In this document: positions 52,685 through 60,148 of the stretch, in pieces
Layout: each line of letters starts with the position of its first letter
How positions within the stretch are numbered: the first letter of the stretch is position 1
Assembly: GCA_963665915.2 (NCBI GenBank)
Contig: CAXXSG010000001.1
Span: forward strand, 1 to 64,000
Reading direction: 5' to 3'
Source: JAFGRU01 sp963665915
Lineage (GTDB): Bacteria; Desulfobacterota; Desulfuromonadia; Desulfuromonadales; JAAYDE01
DNA: 64,000 nucleotides
Position numbers and translations under genes: made by a program
The notes under the pieces: model-generated
Databases searched by the model: none
What the model was told of the DNA's origin: nothing
What the model saw: only the letters and a program-made list of their open reading frames with translations

Positions 52685-52938
52685 GGTGCTTAAAAGACTA
52701 ACCAAAGAAATCTTGAATGCAACCGGCAAGCACTCCCTCTTCAGTTTTTCAAGTTACTAATGCGTATTCTTCATTACCAAAAAATAGTATCACATGCTTT
52801 TTAAAATCCGCCACTTCCCAGGCAAAATTTCGAAACGCTTTCACATTGCAGAACAATAGTTTTCTTTTGGTAAAATGGCCCATTTGTCATTATCATGGGT
52901 TTATTGAAAGAAAAAAAATAACGAGGTAGAATTTTACC

Positions 52939-55182
52939 ATGTCATTTCTGGCGGATCTGCACGTCCATTCCTGGTTTTCCCGGGCCACAAGCCGCACATG
53001 CAACCTGGAGGGTTTTTATACCTGGGCCCGGCTGAAAGGCGTCCGGGTCGTGGCTACGGGGGATATAACCCATCCTGCCTGGGCGAAAGAACTCCGTGAA
53101 AAACTGATCCCTTCCAGCCCAGGACTTTTTCGCCTTCGGCCCGAAATTGCCAACCAACTGGACCAGGACATCCCTCCATCCTGCCGTGGGCCAGTCGATT
53201 TTATTCTCAGCGGAGAAATCAGCAGCATCTATAAAAAAGCCGGGAAATGCCGCAAGGTCCACAACCTGGTTTTCTGCCCCGACATGGAGAGCCTGCAACG
53301 GTTCAACTCCCGCCTGTACAAACTGGGGAACATCTCTTCCGACGGACGCCCCATCCTGGGTCTTGACCCACGTGATCTGCTGGAAATTCTTCTGGAGGCA
53401 ACGCTGGAAAGCTTCATGATACCAGCCCATATCTGGACCCCCTGGTTTTCCATGCTGGGGGCTAAATCGGGTTTCGATACCCTGGAAGAATGTTTTTCAG
53501 ACCTGGCGCCCCATATTTTCGCCGTCGAAACCGGCCTTTCTTCCGATCCCCCAATGAACTGGCGGATTAGTTTTCTCGACCGGCTAAGCCTAGTTTCCAA
53601 TTCTGACCTCCACTCTCCAGGCAAGCTGGGAAGAAACGCCAACATTTTCCATTGTGAGCCGGACTATTTCCAAATCCGCGAGGCACTGCGCCTCAAAAGC
53701 CCCAAGCATTTCGGCGGCACCATCGATATCTTCCCGGAAGAAGGGAAATATCACCACGACGGGCACCGCAAATGCGGAGTCTGTCTGGAGCCGGAGGAAA
53801 GCCGCCGTCGCGGCTCGCTCTGTCCGGTCTGTAAGACGCCGCTGGTCCAGGGTGTCCTGCACCGCGTCGTTGAGCTGGCCGACCGCCCAGAGGGTTACAC
53901 CCCAAGCTCCGCTCTGCCCCATAACTACATTATCCCCCTGGATAAAATCCTAGGAGAAATCCACGCTTGCGGCACCAAAACAAAAAAAGTCCAACGGATA
54001 TATTTGGACCTTCTCAACCGCTTTGGTCCGGAACTCGATTTATTGCGGACCATTGACCTGGAACCTGTCAGAAAAAAAGGCTTTTCGCACCTTCACGAAG
54101 CAATCACCCGGTTGCGCCGCTGCCAGGTCTTTCGAAAACCCGGTTTTGACGGAAATTACGGCACAATTCGGGTTTTTGAAAAATCCGAACTTAAGGATTT
54201 TCAACAACCGTCTCGCACTATCTCACTGGCAGCTTCAAGCCGCCCCGGGGTAAGCCTGAAAAAGGGTAAACGCTCAACAGCTGCAGGAAAGAGCGGGAAA
54301 AGATCCTGCGAAAACGGGGTGGACTTCAGAGTCATGGGAGGCATGGTCGTTACCGACCTGGACGGCACCCTGCTCCGATCGGATGGAACCATAAGTGAAA
54401 AGAATTTCGAGGTATTTGAGGAGCTTGGCAGGAAGGGTATAGCCAGGGTAATCGCCACCGGGCGATCCCTTTTTTCCCTGAAAAAGGTGGTTCCGGAAAA
54501 TTTTCCCGCCGATTACGTCATTTTTTCGACCGGGACCGGCATCACCGCTTACCCATCAAACCGTCTTCTGACGAGTTCGGAACTTCACCCTTCCGAGGTC
54601 CGCAATGCCGTCAAAATACTCCAGGCGCTGGATATCGACTTTTCCATTCAACAGCCGATACCTTTTAACCACCATTTCAAATACTGGCTCTCCGGCCGTG
54701 AAAACCCGGACTTTTACAGAAGGCTGAAACTTTATCAAGGATACTGTGAGCCCCTTGCCGAGCCTGCTGGAGCTATGGGCCCTGCAGCGCAACTTATAGC
54801 CATCCTGCCGCCGCCAGAAGGGGCCTCGACGCATTCCAGGATTCGGGAAAGACTGCCGGACCTGACCGTCATTCGCGCCACCTCGCCTCTCGACCACAGA
54901 TCGATCTGGACCGAAATTTTTCCTGCCAATGTCAGCAAAAGCAAGGCAACGTCCTGGCTGGCTACTCAGCTTGGGGTGCCGGCCGGAAATATTCTGGCGG
55001 TTGGGAATGATTTTAATGACGTCGATCTGCTCGAAATGGCCGGAACCGGGTTCGTGGTGGAAAATGCCCCCGCCGAGCTTAAACTCCGTTATCCGACAGT
55101 GGCCTCCAACAACCGCTGTGGAGTGGCAGAAGCCATCGGGGAATGGGCCCAGGCGTCAAGACTTTTTTTGAGCAGTGATTAA
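52939..55182 (+). CDS. Endonuclease Q-like protein fused to a HAD-IIB phosphatase
   Basis: The protein has 747 residues. Residues 1-430 match endonuclease Q, a PHP-fold DNA-repair nuclease that cuts 5' of deaminated bases. Markers are DLHVHSWFSRAT, GDITHPAWAKEL, DGRPILGLDPRDLLEI, MIPAHIWTPWFSMLGAKSGF, SNSDLHSPGKLGR, EGKYHHDGHRKCG and a four-Cys zinc finger. After a Ser/Lys-rich linker (about 435-470), residues 473-747 form a HAD-IIB phosphatase with DLDGTLL, VIATGR, Lys in SKSKATSW and AVGNDFNDVDLLEMAG. All catalytic motifs look intact in both halves. The pairing of repair nuclease and sugar-phosphatase fold is unusual; a joint role is unknown. Confidence 0.88.
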   Translation: MSFLADLHVHSWFSRATSRTCNLEGFYTWARLKGVRVVATGDITHPAWAKELREKLIPSSPGLFRLRPEIANQLDQDIPPSCRGPVDFILSGEISSIYKKAGKCRKVHNLVFCPDMESLQRFNSRLYKLGNISSDGRPILGLDPRDLLEILLEATLESFMIPAHIWTPWFSMLGAKSGFDTLEECFSDLAPHIFAVETGLSSDPPMNWRISFLDRLSLVSNSDLHSPGKLGRNANIFHCEPDYFQIREALRLKSPKHFGGTIDIFPEEGKYHHDGHRKCGVCLEPEESRRRGSLCPVCKTPLVQGVLHRVVELADRPEGYTPSSALPHNYIIPLDKILGEIHACGTKTKKVQRIYLDLLNRFGPELDLLRTIDLEPVRKKGFSHLHEAITRLRRCQVFRKPGFDGNYGTIRVFEKSELKDFQQPSRTISLAASSRPGVSLKKGKRSTAAGKSGKRSCENGVDFRVMGGMVVTDLDGTLLRSDGTISEKNFEVFEELGRKGIARVIATGRSLFSLKKVVPENFPADYVIFSTGTGITAYPSNRLLTSSELHPSEVRNAVKILQALDIDFSIQQPIPFNHHFKYWLSGRENPDFYRRLKLYQGYCEPLAEPAGAMGPAAQLIAILPPPEGASTHSRIRERLPDLTVIRATSPLDHRSIWTEIFPANVSKSKATSWLATQLGVPAGNILAVGNDFNDVDLLEMAGTGFVVENAPAELKLRYPTVASNNRCGVAEAIGEWAQASRLFLSSD

Positions 55183-55186
55183 GCCG

Positions 55187-55501
55187 TCACTCTCCGCAAC
55201 TGCCGCAGTCACCGCAACAGTTCAAGCCTCCGCTGGAGGTGATGCTGAACCCTTCCATTTCGTCGTTTTTGATATAATCAATTGCCTGATCATCGCAGAA
55301 AGCAAGAACATCTTCTTCCACAAAAACCTTCACCCCCTCCACCTCCTCAACTTGGGCTCCCTCAGGAGGCGTTTCCAGTGAAAGCTTCAGTGTCGCGCCG
55401 CTGCAGCCGATCCCCGCAAAACCAATGCAAACGACTTTTTCGGGGTTTTCGCCAAGATAATCATTGAGCATTTTCTGAGCTGCCGGTGTAATCTCTACCA
55501 T
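55187..55501 (-). CDS. HesB/IscA-like iron-sulphur protein with Cys-rich tail
   Basis: The protein has 104 residues. The HesB/IscA fold is recognisable (VEITPAAQKMLNDYLG, VCIGFAGIGCSGATLKLSL, VFVEEDVLAFCDDQAIDYI). The usual CG(C) end is expanded to NCCGDCGSCGE. Anaerobe proteins of this subgroup often occur outside isc operons. It may carry or deliver a cluster, or bind metal. It converges with the endonuclease Q gene. Confidence 0.78.
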   Translation of the reverse strand: MVEITPAAQKMLNDYLGENPEKVVCIGFAGIGCSGATLKLSLETPPEGAQVEEVEGVKVFVEEDVLAFCDDQAIDYIKNDEMEGFSITSSGGLNCCGDCGSCGE

Positions 55502-55585
55502 AATTCCCTCTTGATTCCAATGTCGGTGCTTTCCCGGAAGGAAAGTGAGCTATTCAAGCCCATAATGTTATTTTGTTTTTTGACT

Positions 55586-58495
55586 TCAATGATATTCGCC
55601 TCTGGGACCATAATCGCCTGAAACAGATGGAGATTCCCTCCCACCATACCCCTTGCGGATAAACGAGGCAAGGTCTTCCAGGGACATCGGCGGGGCGAAA
55701 TAGTAGCCCTGCATTTCCTGACATTTCTGCTGGCGTAAAAAGTCGAGCTGTTCTTTGGTTTCCACTCCCTCGGCCACAACATTGAGCCGTAGACTGTGAG
55801 CCATGCCGATAATAGCCTCGATAATGACTTTATTGTCCGGATCGCTGGGTATATCCCGAACAAAAATCTGGGCAATTTTCAGCCGGTCAATGGAAAAATG
55901 CTTCAGGTAACTCAGCGAGGAGTAACCGGTACCGAAATCATCAATGGCCAGGACTATCCCCCGAGCCTTCAATTCTTTCAATGTTTTCAACGTGTTGTCA
56001 ACCCCGGTCATGAGCGTGCTTTCGGTCAGTTCCAATTCGAGGAAACTGGGATCGAGACCGGTGTCAGCCAGGATCTGATCGACCAGGTTGATAAAGTTGG
56101 GCTGTCGGAACTGGCGCCCGGAGAGGTTGACCGCCACACGGAAAGACGGGTAGCCCTTCTCCTGAAGATAGCGGTTCTGAGCACAGGCCGTGCGCAATAC
56201 CCACTCGCCGAGAGGATTGATCAGACCCGTCTCTTCAGCCAAAGGGATGAAGTTTTCCGGAGAAATAATTCCTTTGCTGGGATGGCGCCAGCGGAGCAGA
56301 GCCTCAAAAGAAATCATGGAGCCGTCGACCATACTGATCTGAGGCTGATAAAGCAGGAAAAATTCCTTCTGCTCCATGGCCCGGCTCATACTCTGTTCCA
56401 GATCACGTCGGATTTTCGCCTTGTGATTAAGCTCCTCAGAGAAAAACTGGAAGTTGTTGCCTTCTTTCTCTTTGGCGGAGTACATGGCCAGGTCAGCGTT
56501 TTTCAAAAGGGTGTCGGCATCTTCTCCATCCTCAGGGAAAATAGCGATGCCGATACTAGAGGAAGTCATCACCCTTTTCCCTTCAAGATCGAAAGGAGAA
56601 CTCATCAGCATCTGGACTTTCTGGGCCACAGCTGTGACATTCTGCACATCATTGACACAATTGAGAAGAAGGACAAACTCATCCCCACCCAGTCGGGCCA
56701 GGGTATCGCTTTTACGAAGAATCTTCTCCAAACGCTGGGCAACCTTCTGCAGCAGAAGATCGCCTATAGCGTGTCCGAGAGTGTCGTTGACCCATTTGAA
56801 GCGGTCCAGGTCAAAGAACAGCAGTCCGACTTTCCATTCTTCACGACGCGCCTGACGCAGTGCCTGTTCCAGGCGGTCAAAAAAGAGGGAGCGGTTGGGA
56901 AGACCCGTCAAGAGATCATGATAGGCGAGTTGGCGGATTTTGTTTTCACTCTTTTTAATGCTTTCAATATTGCGAATTGTCGCCAGGACATGCGGCTCGC
57001 CATGACGCAGAAAAAGACTGGCTGAGATCAGACCAGTGATGATGGAGCCGTCCTTAAGACGAAATTTGGCTTCAAAATTATTGACAAAGCGCTTTTCCTG
57101 AACAGTCGAATAAAAATTCCGCTCCTGTTTGGAATTATCCCAGAGGAGGATATCTCTCGATGACTTGCCGATCACCTCCTCCTTTTCATAGCCGACCAAA
57201 AAAGTAAAGCCCTTGTTGACATCGGTGTAAACACCGTCTCTGAGACGTCCGATCAGGATCGCATCCGGACTGATCTGAAAAGCAGACTTGAACCTTCCTT
57301 CGCTGTCACGCAGCGCTTCTTCCGCTTCTCTTCGGCGCACCATGTTGCGCACCAGGAACCCGATAATAAACGACTGAACGATGATGAAAAGACAGAAACC
57401 GACGATAACGGTTTTGTTCCCTTCCCAGAAACTTTCAGGCCGGTTTATGACAACGCTCAAAGGAGGAAGAGAATCCATGGAAATGTCATACTGTTTCAGC
57501 AGGGGATAATTGAAAACCGTCTGATAACTGTTATTGACGACCCCTGCATCCAGCATGGGCGAACGGAAAAAAACATTGGCAGCCACCTTGGCTATTTCCA
57601 CACCCAGAATGTTAGCGTCTGGGATGACCCCCCCCAGAGCGCCGCCGGAAGAAAGCACCGGGCCGGACGGCGAGTAGACGGGGACCCGGCAGTGCTCCAT
57701 GACCAGGTCGTTACTTTTTTGGCTGGAAAGGAAAACATTGAGGCGATCCCGGTAAAATCCGAGATTGAATACAATCGTGCCCGCGGGTATTTCCTGAAGC
57801 GCCGTCTTCAACTCCGAGACACTCAAGTGAACAAGGCGGATGATTTTGCCATCCATCCCCAGAGCCTCGGCTTCCCGGGAAAAGGCCTTCATTAGTCCGG
57901 GGGAAGTAGTTGAGTCATCACCTATAACCGCCACTTTTTTATAACCCGGATGGATCTTCAACGCGAGATTCAGATTTGCCTGAATATCAGAAACCATTGT
58001 CACACCGAACATTTTCGGCATGTAAGAGGGGAAAAAGCGAATATTCCCCGGGTAATCCACGCCCCCGAAAACCACCGGTACGTCACGGAAAAGCTCATCC
58101 CGGTATTTCAGAACAAACTCGAAGGCGTTGTAGTCCGAGGTAACAACAATATCGAAATGATCTCTAAAACGGTTTTCGTAGAAGTTTTTCAGGCGTGGGA
58201 AGACCTCATCTTTCCTGTAATTAAGGGTATCCAAATATTCAACATAGATTTCAAAACCCGGAAGGGCGCGATCAAACTCGCTTCGAAGGCCTTCCATCAT
58301 CTTTTCGGTCCAGGCCAGGCCCTGATTAAAAGAGTTGAGAATTAAAATTTTAGCTGGCCGGGTCTCCGGCTGCTCACAAAAAACCTGACCGGGAGCCAGC
58401 AGAACCAGAAGAAAAATGAGTCCAAAAAATAAACGCACGCTAACAAGCCTTAATTGAAACCTGGAGCCGTGAATTATGACCTGGCAATAGCGCAA
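55586..58495 (-). CDS. Periplasmic-sensing PAS-GGDEF-EAL c-di-GMP protein
   Basis: The protein has 969 residues from TTG 58495; a GTG 19 codons later with AAGG upstream is a possible start. After a signal segment comes an ABC-substrate-binding-like periplasmic domain (about 45-350; ILILNSFNQGLAWTEKMM), one membrane helix (about 365-390) and PAS. Next is GGDEF with intact GGDEF and I-site RKSD, then EAL (EALLRW, ELELTES, DDFGTGYSSLSYL, EGVET). In the EAL part the conserved KIDQSF reads KIAQIF, losing a catalytic Asp, so phosphodiesterase activity may be weak. It likely senses a small exported ligand and makes c-di-GMP. Confidence 0.9.
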   Translation of the reverse strand: MRYCQVIIHGSRFQLRLVSVRLFFGLIFLLVLLAPGQVFCEQPETRPAKILILNSFNQGLAWTEKMMEGLRSEFDRALPGFEIYVEYLDTLNYRKDEVFPRLKNFYENRFRDHFDIVVTSDYNAFEFVLKYRDELFRDVPVVFGGVDYPGNIRFFPSYMPKMFGVTMVSDIQANLNLALKIHPGYKKVAVIGDDSTTSPGLMKAFSREAEALGMDGKIIRLVHLSVSELKTALQEIPAGTIVFNLGFYRDRLNVFLSSQKSNDLVMEHCRVPVYSPSGPVLSSGGALGGVIPDANILGVEIAKVAANVFFRSPMLDAGVVNNSYQTVFNYPLLKQYDISMDSLPPLSVVINRPESFWEGNKTVIVGFCLFIIVQSFIIGFLVRNMVRRREAEEALRDSEGRFKSAFQISPDAILIGRLRDGVYTDVNKGFTFLVGYEKEEVIGKSSRDILLWDNSKQERNFYSTVQEKRFVNNFEAKFRLKDGSIITGLISASLFLRHGEPHVLATIRNIESIKKSENKIRQLAYHDLLTGLPNRSLFFDRLEQALRQARREEWKVGLLFFDLDRFKWVNDTLGHAIGDLLLQKVAQRLEKILRKSDTLARLGGDEFVLLLNCVNDVQNVTAVAQKVQMLMSSPFDLEGKRVMTSSSIGIAIFPEDGEDADTLLKNADLAMYSAKEKEGNNFQFFSEELNHKAKIRRDLEQSMSRAMEQKEFFLLYQPQISMVDGSMISFEALLRWRHPSKGIISPENFIPLAEETGLINPLGEWVLRTACAQNRYLQEKGYPSFRVAVNLSGRQFRQPNFINLVDQILADTGLDPSFLELELTESTLMTGVDNTLKTLKELKARGIVLAIDDFGTGYSSLSYLKHFSIDRLKIAQIFVRDIPSDPDNKVIIEAIIGMAHSLRLNVVAEGVETKEQLDFLRQQKCQEMQGYYFAPPMSLEDLASFIRKGYGGRESPSVSGDYGPRGEYH

Positions 58496-58852
58496 GTCAT
58501 TGACCTACCTAAGTATCCCAAAAATCACCGACGAACCTATGGGTGCTCCTCAGATTTTTCGAATACTTATTCAGGCCAAGCACTTACACTCTTTTCCAGC
58601 CCCTAACCCACGGATCCAGGTTGAACATAAAAAACAGCCAATAACAGAAAACTTCCCAAAAAGAGAGAGGTCATTAAGGTCTTCGATTCCTATTCCCTCA
58701 AAAGCACCTATCCAAAGCTCATTTTAGACGATCCAGGCTTTTTTTTTAACAAAAAAACACCGCTTTTTTAAAGCGGTGTCTGTAGAAAAAAACCACCCTT
58801 TTTTACGGTCGAATAAAGCAAAAAATATTACTCAACAAATTCATTCGGATTT
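58496..58852. other. Gene-free stretch (357 bp)
   Basis: It holds the terminator at 58750-58780. A 23-codon hydrophobic minus-strand frame (MTSLFLGSFLLLAVFYVQPG) occurs near 58610-58680 without a convincing ribosome site. Nothing else is seen. Confidence 0.5.
58750..58780 (-). terminator. Terminator of the selenoperoxiredoxin-lipoprotein pair
   Basis: On the minus strand ACACCGCTTT (58779-58770) pairs with AAAGCGGTGT (58766-58757), followed by seven T. Confidence 0.88.
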
Positions 58853-59461
58853 TTACAGGGTTTCATAAAATGACACTTTCAAAAACCTGAAAGACTGAAC
58901 AAATCGGTCAAAATCTTCTTCTGCGGACTTATCAAAGGACGCGCCTGCAGTTCGCCACTGGGTCAGGAAAAAAGCCACAATACGCTCTCCCCGCTTCCCA
59001 AAAACGACTTTACACCAGACTTTGTGGCCCTTCACAGGCTCAACACCCTCGCAGATCGCCTCAAGGCCTTCCTCGCCGAATACGGTTACAGATCTCTTCT
59101 GAGGCTCCTTGAATTCGACCCGACTGGCCCAGAGAAATCGCTTAAAAAATTCTTTCTCCCTTTTTGCGAGATTTCTCGAATAGCCATACGGCTCTTCGGT
59201 AAAGGCAAAAATGGACTGGCTTGGAAACGACCCCTCATCCTTACGCTGAAAGGCAAAAGAATAATCATCTTCCCCGAGATCGATCAATTGCCACTCGGAA
59301 GAAGGGGGAGCAAATTCATATTCTTCACTCCAGACGATGTTCCCCTTATCATTCTTCAGAGCAGCCAGCGGATCCTCGCATTTGACAGGGGTTGTCGTTA
59401 CACAGCCGGTGAGAAAAACCATGACGGCCAGACCTTTGAAAAAATTCTTCAGATATCTCAT
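58853..59461 (-). CDS. Lipoprotein of unknown function
   Basis: The protein has 202 residues. The lipobox LTGC lies at about 17-20. The mature part is mixed alpha/beta without a motif I recognise; late GKRGERIVAFFLTQWRTAG and SAEEDFDRFVQSFRFLK resemble small envelope lipoproteins of the DUF-type that bind other envelope factors. Its ATG overlaps the upstream peroxiredoxin stop by four bases, so the two are co-translated and may work together. Confidence 0.75.
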   Translation of the reverse strand: MRYLKNFFKGLAVMVFLTGCVTTTPVKCEDPLAALKNDKGNIVWSEEYEFAPPSSEWQLIDLGEDDYSFAFQRKDEGSFPSQSIFAFTEEPYGYSRNLAKREKEFFKRFLWASRVEFKEPQKRSVTVFGEEGLEAICEGVEPVKGHKVWCKVVFGKRGERIVAFFLTQWRTAGASFDKSAEEDFDRFVQSFRFLKVSFYETL

Positions 59462-60018
59462 TTTCCCGCCTCCTCTTCCTGAATTTTATTGAGGAGCAGA
59501 AGGATTTCATGATAGTCGGGGGATCCGTCCTTCATGTAGCGGATTACGCCCGAACGATCGATGACGACGGTCCTGCGCGAAAAAAGGGGAGAACCCGGCT
59601 TGAGAGCTCCGAACTCCATGCCCACATGCCCCACGGTGTTGGAAAGGAGGGGAAAGGTTAAGCCCAGATCTTTGGCCCAGTGTTTCAACGTAGTAACATC
59701 ATTGCGGCTGACGCCCGCCACGCGGGCGTTAAAACGGTCATAGAGGTAGAGGTTCCTCTGATGACCTTCCATTTCCCCCGTTCAGACGGGGGTAAAAGCT
59801 GACGGGAAAAAGGTCAGTATCAAATGATGTTGCCCATAATACACGTCATCATAAATTACCAGGCGGTCCTGAGACGATGCCACGCCAAATGGAGGGGCAC
59901 CCTGACCCACCTGTTTGTCCGGAAAAGCTTCTGCCTGTGGGGGTATAAAAACGGTCAGGCAAAACCCCATCAGAAAAAAAAGGCCCCCACTCAGCACATG
60001 GAATGCTGTTTTGTTCAT
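59458..60018 (-). CDS. Exported peroxiredoxin (AhpC/TSA fold) with in-frame UGA, putative selenoprotein
   Basis: The 187-codon frame (186 residues) is open from ATG 60018 to 59458 except for one TGA at 59782-59784. Residues 1-31 are a signal peptide or anchor. The stretch TFFPSAFTPV, then TGA, then TGEMEGHQ is the peroxiredoxin active-site motif FxPxxFTPVCTxE with TGA exactly at the peroxidatic Cys (residue 79). The downstream part keeps the thioredoxin fold (FPLLSNTVGHVG, RTVVIDRSGVIRYMK) and has no other Cys. The two halves are in the same frame, three codons apart from the next ATG. Selenocysteine insertion is the best reading; a nonsense mutation is the alternative. The gene is coupled to the lipoprotein by ATGA. 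Confidence 0.8.
59736..59792 (-). promoter_or_regulatory. Candidate SECIS region: UGA-loop hairpin and downstream stem-loop
   Basis: On the minus strand CCCCCGT (59792-59786) pairs with ACGGGGG (59781-59775), leaving CTGA, with the UGA, as a four-base loop. About 15 bases after the UGA a second stem GGTCAT (59766-59761) / ATGACC (59741-59736) encloses AGAGGAACCTCT. Bacterial SECIS elements lie just after the UGA, so the second stem is the likelier candidate. Function is inferred. Confidence 0.45.
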
Positions 60019-60148
60019 TTGAACTCCTTTTCATAGGCAAAGGGTTACAAAAAGACCGAAAAAATACAGGACATTTTTGTTGGAAAAAGTATAACAGAAT
60101 TTGTTTCCACCATACTCTGACCAGTCTTTTTTTCCCCACAGAAGGGAA

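Larger units (their letters stand above)
52287..52938. other. Gene-free stretch (652 bp) with two adjacent repeat elements
   Basis: It contains the MITE-like copies at 52344-52504 and 52505-52684. The remaining 250 bp before the endonuclease Q gene are AT-rich and carry no ORF I would support. Confidence 0.7.
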
